64,000 bases of DNA from UBA1413 sp964650525 (GTDB taxonomy: Bacteria > Bacteroidota > Bacteroidia > Bacteroidales > Prolixibacteraceae), in NCBI GenBank assembly GCA_964650525.1, contig CAZYUA010000001.1, positions 62,001 to 126,000 of the forward strand. The letters are read 5' to 3'. Made by a program: the position numbers and the translations under genes. Under the pieces are notes generated by a model. The model was not told where the DNA came from and did no database searches. It worked only from the letters and a program-made list of their open reading frames with translations. Positions 26,581 to 35,405 of the stretch are shown in pieces. How positions within the stretch are numbered: position 1 is the first letter of the stretch; every line of letters starts with the position of its first letter.

Positions 26581-29337
26581 ATGAGAAGCAAGAAATTCAG
26601 GAAATATGGCTTCATAAGTCTGCTGATCGTGATGGGTTGGTATCCTTCGGGTCGGTTAAAGGCTGAAGAGAGCCAGCGACTCCTCATCACTGAATTTCTG
26701 GCGCTCAACAGTTCCATTTTGCAAGATGAGGACGGCGATTATTCCGACTGGATTGAGATTTATAATCCGGGGCCGGAGCCGGTTAGTCTGGAAGGGTGGT
26801 CGGTAACCGACAATCCCGGCAATCCTGCAAAGTGGATTTTCCCGGCTATCACAATGAACCCCGGAGATTGCCGGATTGTTTTTGCGTCGGAAAAAGACCG
26901 GGTCCTTGCCGGAGGAGAACTGCATACCAACTTTAAGCTGTCGGGATCGGGTGAATATCTGGCTCTCCTGGAGCCGGGACTGGAAACGGTATCGTATTCA
27001 TTCGGGCATTCCTTTCCGGTTCAGCAGAGGGATATCTCCTACGGTTTGTACGACGGAAAGCTTGTTTATTTCCCGGAGCCTACCCCCGGCAGAGAAAACA
27101 GCCCGGGTGCTGTATTGCTGGCCCCTGTGTTCAGTCATTCACGCGGTTTTTACAATACCCCCATCCCTGTGGAAATCACTCCGCCCCAGGCGGGAATGCA
27201 GGTTTACTATACAACCGATGGCACCAGACCCGACTTCAGCAAGGCCAGGCACTATACGGCTCCGGTCGATATCCGTACAACCACCTCCCTGAGTGCTGTT
27301 GTCGTTAACAACCTGGGGGATGTGAGCCCGGTTGTTACGCATACCTACCTGTTCCCGGATGCCATTGTGAAGCAGCCTTCTGACCCTCCCGGGTATCCTC
27401 CAACATGGAGTCCCCTGAAGTTCTCTTCCGGTAATGCACCGGCCGACTATGAAATGGATCCACAGTTATGTGAGGATCCTGACTACAAAGAGCTTCTCCC
27501 GGAAGTGCTGAAATCGATCCCTTCGGTGGTTCTCGTTACCAATCCGGGGTACCTCTTTTCGCATTCGACAGATCCCGATACGGGAGGTATTTATATTTAC
27601 ACGGGGAATACCAGCAAGGGAAACCTCGGGACGGAGTGGGAACGGCCGGTGTCGGTGGAGTTTATTGATCCCGGGGAAGGCGTTGATTTCCAGGTGAACG
27701 GTGGTCTGTTGCTGCACGGGGGCAACAGCCGCGTTCCGGAAAACAGCCAGAAGCACTCCTTCCGGTTGAGTTTCCGCAGTTTTTATGGCCCTTCGAAGCT
27801 CTCTTTCAATCTTTTTGACTATGGTGGTGCGGTTAATACCTTTAATGCTTTGGTACTGAGGGCAGGGTACAATTATTCCTGGGTTAAGAACAATGCACTC
27901 CAAAGGTTGCGGGCCGATTACATCCGTGACTCCTTTGCCAAGAACACACAGCTGGCCATGGGCCATCCCTCGGCCCATAACCGGTTTGCTCACCTTTATA
28001 TTAATGGACTCTACTGGGGATTATACAACCTTTCCGAAAAGCTTACCAACGATTTTATGGAGTCTTATATGGGGGGATCGGAAAATGACTGGGATGTTGT
28101 GAAAGACCATTCCGGGCTGGTCGACGGAAACCGGGATGCCTGGAACCGCCTGATATCGCAGGCTGGTTCCGGATTCAGCAGCCTTGCCTCCTATATGAAG
28201 GTGCAGGGACTGAACCCCAATGGTTCGGTAAATCCGCAATACGAAAACCTGCTGGATGTGGATAACCTCATCGATTACATGATTTACAATTTCTATATCG
28301 GGAATAACGACTGGGATGCCAATAATTGGATTGCAGCCAGGAACCGCCGGGAGCCAGCTACCGGATTTCGTTTTTTCTGCTGGGATGCTGAAGATGCCTT
28401 GCTGGATCCGGAGGTAAACTATGTCAACGAGAACAACAACGGCAACCCGAGTATGATTTACACCAAACTGCGTCAGAATGAAGAGTTCCGGTTGCGGTTT
28501 GCCGATCATGTGCAGCGCCATTTTTTTCATGGGGGAGCCTTAACCCCGGAGGTGACCCGGGAGCGTTATACCGCTCTGGCCGATGAGATAGACCTGGCAA
28601 TCATCGGCGAATCGGCACGCTGGGGGGACTACCGCCGGGATGTCATGCCCTCGGATGCCGGTCTGCTCCTCTATACCCGTAATACCCACTGGCTTCCTGA
28701 AGTTCAGCAAATGCTCCGGAACTATTTCCCCGTCCGCAGTGGTATTGTGCTGGAACAATTCAGGCAGGCAGGGCTTTTCCCATCTTTAGAGGCGCCAATT
28801 TTCAGCCATTATGGTGGAAAAATCAGTGAAGTGGTCGAACTGAACATGTCGGCCATGGCTGGTGATATCGTATACACTACCGATGGCACGGATCCGCGGA
28901 TGACCGGAGGCGCCGTTTCCACCTCAGCACGTCCCTACCTGGGGCCCCTGCAGATCGGTGGCAGCGGCACTGTCAACGCCAGGGCCAAAGAAAATTCCAC
29001 CTGGTCACCGCTGACCACCGCCACCTTTAAAAGCACCTCTGCCGGTGATTTTATCGTGTCTGCACCAATCGAAGAATCTCCCCTGACGATCAGGGCTTAT
29101 CCCAATCCCTTTTCCGGGCAAACCTGTCTGGAATACCGGTTAGACCAGGCAGGAGCCGTAAAGGTGGATATTCTGGCTCCTGACGGGAGGACTCTCGTAA
29201 CCCTCTTTTCCGGCTTCCTTCCTCCGGGCCTCCACAAGATAACCTGGATCCCCGGGAACCATCCGCCTGGCCTCTACCTTTACCGAATTATCGCCGGAGG
29301 GGGACTCCACACCGGAAAACTGATCCTGAACCGGTAG
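26581..29337 (+). CDS. Secreted CotH-kinase / lamin-tail protein with T9SS sorting domain
   Basis: 918 residues from the ATG at 26581, chosen because it opens a Lys/Arg-rich signal peptide. Lamin-tail domain at about 34-135 (I-T-E-F-L-A-L-N-S, D-W-I-E-I-Y-N-P), a chitobiase-type module with Y-Y-T-T-D-G-T-R-P at about 215-223, a CotH region at about 315-640 (Y-N-L-S-E-K near 485, N-D-W-D-A-N-N near 578, F-F-C-W-D-A-E-D near 598), and a second Y-T-T-D-G-T-D-P near 763. The last ~80 residues (A-Y-P-N-P-F-S-G onward, ending in G-K-L-I-L-N-R) are a type A T9SS signal, so the protein should be displayed or released at the surface. Substrate unknown; no sporulation is implied. Confidence 0.92.
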   Translation: MRSKKFRKYGFISLLIVMGWYPSGRLKAEESQRLLITEFLALNSSILQDEDGDYSDWIEIYNPGPEPVSLEGWSVTDNPGNPAKWIFPAITMNPGDCRIVFASEKDRVLAGGELHTNFKLSGSGEYLALLEPGLETVSYSFGHSFPVQQRDISYGLYDGKLVYFPEPTPGRENSPGAVLLAPVFSHSRGFYNTPIPVEITPPQAGMQVYYTTDGTRPDFSKARHYTAPVDIRTTTSLSAVVVNNLGDVSPVVTHTYLFPDAIVKQPSDPPGYPPTWSPLKFSSGNAPADYEMDPQLCEDPDYKELLPEVLKSIPSVVLVTNPGYLFSHSTDPDTGGIYIYTGNTSKGNLGTEWERPVSVEFIDPGEGVDFQVNGGLLLHGGNSRVPENSQKHSFRLSFRSFYGPSKLSFNLFDYGGAVNTFNALVLRAGYNYSWVKNNALQRLRADYIRDSFAKNTQLAMGHPSAHNRFAHLYINGLYWGLYNLSEKLTNDFMESYMGGSENDWDVVKDHSGLVDGNRDAWNRLISQAGSGFSSLASYMKVQGLNPNGSVNPQYENLLDVDNLIDYMIYNFYIGNNDWDANNWIAARNRREPATGFRFFCWDAEDALLDPEVNYVNENNNGNPSMIYTKLRQNEEFRLRFADHVQRHFFHGGALTPEVTRERYTALADEIDLAIIGESARWGDYRRDVMPSDAGLLLYTRNTHWLPEVQQMLRNYFPVRSGIVLEQFRQAGLFPSLEAPIFSHYGGKISEVVELNMSAMAGDIVYTTDGTDPRMTGGAVSTSARPYLGPLQIGGSGTVNARAKENSTWSPLTTATFKSTSAGDFIVSAPIEESPLTIRAYPNPFSGQTCLEYRLDQAGAVKVDILAPDGRTLVTLFSGFLPPGLHKITWIPGNHPPGLYLYRIIAGGGLHTGKLILNR

Positions 29338-29760
29338 TTGTAACGATATAGTGCGGATCTTCCTCCCCCGGCCGGTGGCGACTGCTTTCTCTTCCAGTGA
29401 ATTCCGGAAATATTGAAATGGTATTTCCATAGGATCTGCCGAAGAACCCAAGGTCTGTTGCTATTTTGGTCGATGATCTGTTTGGCCGGGAGATGTTGCA
29501 TCTGCCAGAATGGTACCATGATTACGGAAAGGGGGTGCCGGTCGCACTGCCCCCTGTCTCCCGGATTGCGTTTTTGGTAAGATTCGTACTTCCGAAAGGA
29601 GTACCTGGGAAAAGTGATGATTTGCTATGATTTGTGAATGAGAAGGTTAGGGTACGTTGATAAAATGATTGTCCTCAATTGAAAAGCTATACTTATTTGT
29701 TGTATTTTTGGCACAGGTGCAGATTCTGTGTTTCGTAACATCAGCCCATAAGAGCCGTTT
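29338..29760. other. Intergenic region, 423 bp
   Basis: No convincing gene on either strand. A GC-rich inverted repeat (AGGGGG ... CCCCCT with an inner TGC/GCA) lies near 29529-29555 and could form an RNA hairpin, without a following T-tract. The promoter for the next gene is at the right end. Confidence 0.4.
29678..29710 (+). promoter_or_regulatory. Candidate Bacteroidota promoter
   Basis: ATTG at 29678-29681 and TATTTTTG at 29703-29710 with 21 nt between, close to the TTTG / TAnnTTTG consensus. It lies 50 nt before the ATG at 29761. Confidence 0.5.
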
Positions 29761-30612
29761 ATGTCCAGAAAAGTAATGGTTTTAACCGTTTTCGCGGTTA
29801 TGTTTTTCGCAAGAATCCCTGCAGGGATGGCTCAGGGCGAGTCAGTCGGCTTCTGGATGAATCTGCTGCAATACGAAAGATCCAATGCAGGTTCGAACTT
29901 TAAGATTTTTGATGGTGGGGTAATCACGCCGTACCGTTGGATCGGTTTTGGTATCAGCTTCCTGGATATGTATGGCACCCCGGATTCGTATGTGCTGTAC
30001 AAGGGTGAATCGGAGTGGAAGGCAAAATATGGTCTTATGAGCCTGGTTACGCCGACCATACATTTTATTCCTTTGGCAAAGCGCGGCAGGCATCTGGCTT
30101 TTGAGGGAAACTCCATGAATTTTCTCCATGTGTATATGTCCTACAGCCCCTGGTCTGCCCTCAGCCTGGTAAAGAAACAAAGCGACGAGATCCCTATCAC
30201 GGTATTCGGCAATTCCAGTGTCTTTGACATCGGGGTAGGATATACCTTCAACTTTATTAAAATGTCACCGGTAAGCCTCCATGCGGGATACCTGGCTATG
30301 GCCAACCCGGATACCGATATCAATGCCTATTTTTTCCCGTCGAACCGGTTTGGAAACTTTTATATCGGGCTCAACATTTCCCTGGGGGCTTGGGATACGG
30401 GGAAACTCCGGATGCAGGACAAATACACTGTGGCGCCCTTTCTGGCCAGGCACCTGAAAACCGGTCAGGATAAAGAGTCGGTGAACAGGGAGTGGAGCCT
30501 GACCCAAACGGAAAACACGGTGGAAGCGTACGAACGTTTTATCAGGGAGAATCCCACAGACGTTCGGGCCAGGGAAGCCCTTGACAGACTTAACGATCTT
30601 CCCGGCCATTAG
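29761..30612 (+). CDS. Secreted hypothetical protein, probable outer-membrane barrel
   Basis: 283 residues with a clear signal peptide (V-M-V-L-T-V-F-A-V-M-F-F-A, cleavage near G-M-A-Q at 25). Residues ~30-215 alternate aromatic and polar residues with glycine turns (G-F-G-I-S-F-L-D-M-Y-G, G-N-F-Y-I-G-L-N-I-S-L-G), which suggests an 8-10 strand barrel. The last ~45 residues (T-V-E-A-Y-E-R-F-I-R-E-N-P-T) look like one TPR-type helix pair. I do not recognise the family. It stands alone, convergent with metF. Confidence 0.72.
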   Translation: MSRKVMVLTVFAVMFFARIPAGMAQGESVGFWMNLLQYERSNAGSNFKIFDGGVITPYRWIGFGISFLDMYGTPDSYVLYKGESEWKAKYGLMSLVTPTIHFIPLAKRGRHLAFEGNSMNFLHVYMSYSPWSALSLVKKQSDEIPITVFGNSSVFDIGVGYTFNFIKMSPVSLHAGYLAMANPDTDINAYFFPSNRFGNFYIGLNISLGAWDTGKLRMQDKYTVAPFLARHLKTGQDKESVNREWSLTQTENTVEAYERFIRENPTDVRAREALDRLNDLPGH

Positions 30613-30655
30613 AAACCGGGCTGTCTTCCCTTTCGCGGGCTTTGTGAACGCCTGT

Positions 30656-31609
30656 TCAAAATACTGCTTTGGCAATCTCTTTTACATTGTCGGAAATGCC
30701 ATAAGTGTAAATGTGAAGGCTGGGTACCCTGCAGGCTATCAGTTCCCTGGCCTGGGCAATAGCCCATTCGGTACCTGCCTGCCGCGCTTCCGCATCGGTA
30801 CGGCACTTTTTCAGCAGGCTGGTTAATCCGGAGGGGAAACTGATGCTGAATAATTTCGGAAGGACAGTCATCTGATCGAGCAGGGAAATGGGTTTGATGC
30901 CGGGAATGATCGGTACGGAAATTCCCGCCTTCCGGCACCGTTCAACAAATTCAAAATAGACCTTATTGTCGAAAAACATCTGGGTGACGATGTATTCGGC
31001 ACCAGCCTCCACTTTTTCCTTCAGGTACTCCATATCGGTTTCCAGGTTCGGGGACTCCATGTGTTTTTCGGGGTATCCGGCCACCCCAGTGCAAAAATCA
31101 AGGGTGTTGTTGTTCTTCAGATCCGAATCCAGATAGATGCCTTTTTTCAGCCGGGAAATTTGGGCAACCAGTTCACTGGCATGGGTGTTTCCTCCCGGTT
31201 CCGGTCTGAACACGGTTTCACCCCTGATCCCGTCGCCCCGCAAGGCTAAAATATTTTTGATTTCCAAAAAGTTGAGGTCGATCAGGATATGTTCGGTTTC
31301 AGACCGGGTGAACCCGCCACACAGGATGTGAGGTACCACGGGGATCGCATACCGGTGTTGGATCGAAGCGGCAATGGCCACAGTTCCCGGTCGCTTCCGG
31401 ACAATCCGTTTCTGGATCGTTCCATCGGGCATTTCCCTGAATTCTATTTCATCCCGATGGGTGGTTATGTTGATATACTTAGGCCCGAAATCCAACAGAC
31501 TCTCGATTGTTCTGTAAATGCGGGAGGCATCGTTCCCTTTCAGGGGCGGTAACAGTTCAAAGGAAAAAACAGTTTGGGACGACTGACGGATGATGTCGAT
31601 TACCTTCAT
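30656..31609 (-). CDS. metF: Methylenetetrahydrofolate reductase
   Basis: 317 residues, normal for bacterial MetF. F-S-F-E-L-L-P-P at 15-22 carries the catalytic Glu18, followed by Y-I-N-I-T-T-H-R, L-A-L-R-G-D near 121-126, and Y-I-V-T-Q-M-F-F-D near 203-211, the FAD/folate-binding signatures. Reduces 5,10-methylene-THF to 5-methyl-THF for methionine synthesis. It lies 12 bp after an aspartokinase gene, a pairing that makes sense because both feed methionine. Confidence 0.96.
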   Translation of the reverse strand: MKVIDIIRQSSQTVFSFELLPPLKGNDASRIYRTIESLLDFGPKYINITTHRDEIEFREMPDGTIQKRIVRKRPGTVAIAASIQHRYAIPVVPHILCGGFTRSETEHILIDLNFLEIKNILALRGDGIRGETVFRPEPGGNTHASELVAQISRLKKGIYLDSDLKNNNTLDFCTGVAGYPEKHMESPNLETDMEYLKEKVEAGAEYIVTQMFFDNKVYFEFVERCRKAGISVPIIPGIKPISLLDQMTVLPKLFSISFPSGLTSLLKKCRTDAEARQAGTEWAIAQARELIACRVPSLHIYTYGISDNVKEIAKAVF

Positions 31610-31621
31610 GGGGGCGGTTTT

Positions 31622-32872
31622 TCAGTGGACGGCGATTTTTGCTGTCAGCCGGCTGTACTGTTCGATGTAAATCTTCCGGCCGGCAGTCAGTTTTTCTATC
31701 GATTCGTTGGTGTAATGCCGGATGGTAACCAATGTCAGCCCGGTGTTGTACTTCACTTCATAATCTTTGCGGAGATCGAGCATGATGGTTTCCAATCCCG
31801 ATTCAGGGGCGTCGACCAGGAGGCTGAGGTCGATGGCTGATTTTTGCACAAGGTTTATTTTCAGTCCCTTGGCAGAAAGCAGGGCAAAGACCTTTGAAAT
31901 ATCATCCGCAGAAATAAACGAAAAATCGTAGGGCGAAAAGGTCACCAGGATCTGGTTCCCCTTGGTGATGAAGACAGGGGTCAGTTCCAGGGTGTGATCC
32001 ACCTGGTGAATGATGGTTCCGGTCTGGTGGGGATGGATGAATGAACGGACAAGAAGGGGTATGTTGCTGTTATGCAGGGGTTTCATTGTTTTAGGATGGA
32101 TAACCTGAGCTCCGGAATAGGTCATCTCGATAGCTTCGCGGTAGGAAAGTTCTCTCAGCAGAACCGTATCCGGGAACTGCTTCGGGTCGGCATTGAGCAC
32201 CCCGGGAACATCCTTCCAGATAGTCACACTCTCTGCTTTCAGCAGGCTTCCCAGGATGGCCGCGGTATAATCAGAGCCTTCCCTCCCCAGGGTGGTGGTC
32301 AGGTTGGTAACTGTGGAGCCGATGAATCCCTGGGTGATGTAAATCCGTGTGCCGTTAAACTGAAACGTGTTGTTGACCAGCATGCCTGTCCATTTCCAGT
32401 TTACTGACGCCTCCCGGTAGGTGTCGTCGGTACGGAGGCTGGGGCGGATATCAACCCACTGGTTGCTCTGACCGCACCGGTTCAGGTAACAACTCAGCAA
32501 TCGCGAAGAGAGCAGCTCCCCGTAGCCAATGATCTGATCATATTCAAAATCATAAAACAAGGAGGGGGGCAGGTGAAGCTTGTTGGATAACTCATCGAGA
32601 AGTGCGGTTATCTCACCCGGAATCGTGGCGTCTGATCCGAAAAGAGCGGAGGCAATCCGGATGTGAAATTCCCTGAATTCACTGAAGATGTCCCGGGCTT
32701 CATCCCAATGATTGAAATGAGCCTTTACCAGGGTCTCCAGCAGGTTTGTCATCGAGTCCATGGCCGAAACCACCACCACCAGTTCCTCATGGTATCCAGA
32801 AAGAATGGAGGTTACATTTTTCACTCCTTCAGCATCCTTCAGGGAGGCTCCGCCGAATTTGAATATTTTCAT
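31622..32872 (-). CDS. Aspartate kinase (monofunctional)
   Basis: 416 residues. K-F-G-G-A-S at 5-10, the G-R-E-G-S-D-Y-T-A loop near 203-211, and W-K-D-V-P-G-V-L-N-A-D-P near 227-238 define the aspartokinase fold; two C-terminal ACT-like segments follow (I-L-V-T-F-S-P-Y near 316, and from about 370). Catalyses the first step from aspartate to lysine, threonine and methionine. No homoserine dehydrogenase is fused. Which of the lysC/thrA-type paralogues it represents cannot be settled here; linkage to metF suggests the methionine branch. Confidence 0.93.
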   Translation of the reverse strand: MKIFKFGGASLKDAEGVKNVTSILSGYHEELVVVVSAMDSMTNLLETLVKAHFNHWDEARDIFSEFREFHIRIASALFGSDATIPGEITALLDELSNKLHLPPSLFYDFEYDQIIGYGELLSSRLLSCYLNRCGQSNQWVDIRPSLRTDDTYREASVNWKWTGMLVNNTFQFNGTRIYITQGFIGSTVTNLTTTLGREGSDYTAAILGSLLKAESVTIWKDVPGVLNADPKQFPDTVLLRELSYREAIEMTYSGAQVIHPKTMKPLHNSNIPLLVRSFIHPHQTGTIIHQVDHTLELTPVFITKGNQILVTFSPYDFSFISADDISKVFALLSAKGLKINLVQKSAIDLSLLVDAPESGLETIMLDLRKDYEVKYNTGLTLVTIRHYTNESIEKLTAGRKIYIEQYSRLTAKIAVH

Positions 32873-32883
32873 TGACTGTCTCT

Positions 32884-32902
32884 GTTTTGCAATGCAAAAC
32901 TA
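32884..32902 (-). promoter_or_regulatory. Inverted repeat over a -7-like box upstream of aspartokinase-metF
   Basis: GTTTTGC-AAT-GCAAAAC (32884-32900) is a perfect 7-bp inverted repeat. On minus, TAGTTTTG (32902-32895) fits the -7 consensus and overlaps it, 23 nt before the aspartokinase ATG. No -33 TTTG is seen. Could be an operator or a small leader hairpin. Confidence 0.4.
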
Positions 32903-33128
32903 CAACTTTTTCGCAGGAAAACGGCTGTTGACCAGCTTGGCTTTTCCTCCGGCAGTGCTTCTGATTGTTCCGCCTTCCACTTCCCGCTGGCAGGCTAAAA
33001 AGGACTCCTGGTATGAACAGAAAGATCACCGGGCAGCATTACCGGGATTTCTTCCGGCTTTTTGTGGCGGATTGCCCTGGATTTGAAAAAAGGTACTATA
33101 TTGGGACGATGAACCAACCGGAATTGAA

Positions 33129-33953
33129 ATGGATATAAAAACAACCGTTACACTGGCCAATGGAGTTCAGATGCCCCTGTTCGGACTGGGTGTATTTATG
33201 AGCAAGGAGGGTTTGGAAGTGGAAAGCGCTGTCACTGCAGCCCTGGAGGTAGGTTACCGGCATATTGACACTGCCGCGGTTTACGGAAATGAGAGGGGCG
33301 TAGGTAAGGCTGTCAGGGAAAGCGGTATTCCGCGCGATGAGATTTTCATCACCAGCAAGGTCTGGAATTCCGACCAGGGGTACCAGACTACCCTGGATGC
33401 TTTTGAGGAAAGTATCGAAAAACTTGGCACCGGCACCCTCGATCTGTACCTGATTCACTGGCCAAAAGGCCCTCTGTCTGCCGATACCTGGAAAGCACTC
33501 GAAGAGATCTACCGCAAAGGAAAAACCAGGGCTATCGGTGTCAGCAACTTCCTGGTCCACCACCTGGAGGAGCTGTGGCCCCATTGCAAAGTAAAGCCCA
33601 TGGTGAACCAGGTAGAGTTCCATCCCTATCTTCAGCAACCAGCACTTCAGGCATGGTGCCGTGAACACCGGGTCCAGCTGGAAGCCTGGAGTCCCATTAT
33701 GAAAGGAAAAGTAAATGAAATTCCCTTACTGAAAGAGTTGTCGGAACATTACGGGAAAACCCCCGTGCAGATAACCCTGCGCTGGGAATTGCAGAAACAG
33801 ATTGTTGCCATTCCCAAATCCGTGCACCGGGAACGCATCCTTTCCAATACCGACATTTTTGACTTTGAGCTTTCACCCGGCGATATGGAGACCATTGACC
33901 GTCTGGATCGTCATCTCAGAGTCGGTGCCGATCCCGACAACTTCCATTTCTGA
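33129..33953 (+). CDS. Aldo/keto reductase (2,5-diketogluconate-reductase type)
   Basis: 274 residues. The catalytic tetrad is visible: D47 and Y52 in H-I-D-T-A-A-V-Y-G-N-E, K77 in F-I-T-S-K-V-W-N, and H110 in Y-L-I-H-W-P. I-P-K-S-V-H-R-E-R-I near the C-terminus is the NADPH-binding signature. Reduces small aldehydes or ketones; the real substrate is not predictable. Single-gene unit. Confidence 0.94.
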   Translation: MDIKTTVTLANGVQMPLFGLGVFMSKEGLEVESAVTAALEVGYRHIDTAAVYGNERGVGKAVRESGIPRDEIFITSKVWNSDQGYQTTLDAFEESIEKLGTGTLDLYLIHWPKGPLSADTWKALEEIYRKGKTRAIGVSNFLVHHLEELWPHCKVKPMVNQVEFHPYLQQPALQAWCREHRVQLEAWSPIMKGKVNEIPLLKELSEHYGKTPVQITLRWELQKQIVAIPKSVHRERILSNTDIFDFELSPGDMETIDRLDRHLRVGADPDNFHF

Positions 33954-34097
33954 GTCTTCTGCCAACCTTGTGTATCCTCTTCAAAAAGGGTTGGCTGGAA
34001 TTGATCATTTCGGGAAAGAGCCTCTATTCCGGAGTTCCTTTTACGTCGGGGTGCGAAGAGTGATTACGTACAGGTTCAGTGGGACTTGTATGAAGGA

Positions 34098-34754
34098 TTA
34101 GAGTTCGTCGAGTTCTTTCAGCGTATTTTTCATGCCCTGCAGATAATTGCCGTAAATCTTGCGGAAAGCCCACCGCAGGAGCAGAAAGAGGGATCCAGCC
34201 AGCAGGAAGGCCAGGAAGATACCGCTGATCAGTTCGGAAACCGGAACTCCCTCTGTTTTATGATAAGAGTTTATCTGATCGACAAAGCCCTGCGTAAAGC
34301 TGGCTGCTGCATCGAGAATGTACACAGCCAGTAAAATGGTGAATAGTTTCCGGTAAAAGGATAAAATCCGGATGATCTTAAAAAGGGAATTGCGCAGGTC
34401 GTCTCCTTCGCTGTGTTGGCGTCTGACATGAAAATAGCTGATAGTAAAAGCAGTAAAGAGACCGATGATCAGCAGGTGTACGATTAAGCCAGTGAAGGTA
34501 TACCAACCGGGGTCGTTTCTTTCGCTGCCGGCAGCAACCATCCCGGTTATCAGCAGAATGTCGTAGATCAACAACCCGGAAAACACGAAAATGACGATCA
34601 GAAACAGGGTCCTGATGTTGAAATCGGTTCTTTCGATGAGGTTTTTCGATTGTTTACCCAGGAGATCCCTGATCTGATCCTCATTGAGAAAAGACCTCTC
34701 CTGACTTTCAGTGGATAACTGGTCCCAGGCTTTTCGCAGCTCTTTAATCTTCAT
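34098..34754 (-). CDS. Membrane protein coupled to ECF sigma, candidate anti-sigma factor
   Basis: 218 residues. A ~45-residue cytoplasmic N-terminus (M-K-I-K-E-L-R-K-A-W-D-Q-L-S) precedes four hydrophobic segments at about 47-70, 84-108, 135-155 and 175-198. Its start overlaps the sigma gene by 11 bp, so translation is coupled. The position fits an anti-sigma factor, but the usual zinc-binding H-x3-C-x2-C motif is absent. I recognise no family. Confidence 0.75.
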   Translation of the reverse strand: MKIKELRKAWDQLSTESQERSFLNEDQIRDLLGKQSKNLIERTDFNIRTLFLIVIFVFSGLLIYDILLITGMVAAGSERNDPGWYTFTGLIVHLLIIGLFTAFTISYFHVRRQHSEGDDLRNSLFKIIRILSFYRKLFTILLAVYILDAAASFTQGFVDQINSYHKTEGVPVSELISGIFLAFLLAGSLFLLLRWAFRKIYGNYLQGMKNTLKELDEL

Positions 34755-35274
34755 GGTTTTCCTTTCCTGGTGTCATTAAGGCTTTCAATTTCTTCTTTAT
34801 CCGGTTCATTTTAACCCTCACGTAGTTTTGGGTAATTCCGGTGATTTCAGAAATTTCCTCATAGCTTTTATTTTCAAGGAAAAGCAGGATGATCGATTTT
34901 TCGATTCCGGTAAGGTGGGCCACAGCCTGCCGGAGCAGGGCAATGTTTTCGTCGGCTTCATGGGCACTAACATCATCGGCAAAATTGTAAAGGTCGGAAG
35001 TCAGCCTGCTGAATCCGGGCTGCCTGCGCCATTTTTTGAAGGATGTGATCGCCGTGTTCAGGGCAACCCGGTACATCCAGGTTGTGAATTTCGATTCCTT
35101 TCTGAACGTGGGAAACGATTTCCACAGTTGGGCGAGAATCTCCTGGAACAGGTCATGCCGGTCCTCTTCATTGTCGCAGTAGATGCTGCATACCTTGTGG
35201 ATGATTCCCTGGTTGGCGCCGACTATTTCCAGAAATTCCTTTTCCAACGCATTGGTATTAACTTCCTGAATCAA
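34744..35274 (-). CDS. ECF-family RNA polymerase sigma factor
   Basis: 176 residues. Region 2 covers D-L-F-Q-E-I-L-A-Q-L-W-K-S-F and F-T-T-W-M-Y-R-V-A-L-N-T-A (about 41-76), and region 4 covers I-L-L-F-L-E-N-K-S-Y-E-E-I-S-E-I-T-G-I-T-Q-type helix-turn-helix (about 130-155). Directs transcription of an unknown regulon, probably released by the coupled membrane protein. No consensus promoter is seen upstream. Confidence 0.93.
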   Translation of the reverse strand: MIQEVNTNALEKEFLEIVGANQGIIHKVCSIYCDNEEDRHDLFQEILAQLWKSFPTFRKESKFTTWMYRVALNTAITSFKKWRRQPGFSRLTSDLYNFADDVSAHEADENIALLRQAVAHLTGIEKSIILLFLENKSYEEISEITGITQNYVRVKMNRIKKKLKALMTPGKENHED

Positions 35275-35405
35275 ATTACAACTTTGCCGGGATATTATTG
35301 CAGGCAGGTTGTCGAATGTTGCGGTAAAACCTGTATGGGATCTTTCAGCCGAAGGGTATCGGTCCGGAAGACCCGTTCAGCCCGCTTCCCGGATGGAGGG
35401 TTGGT

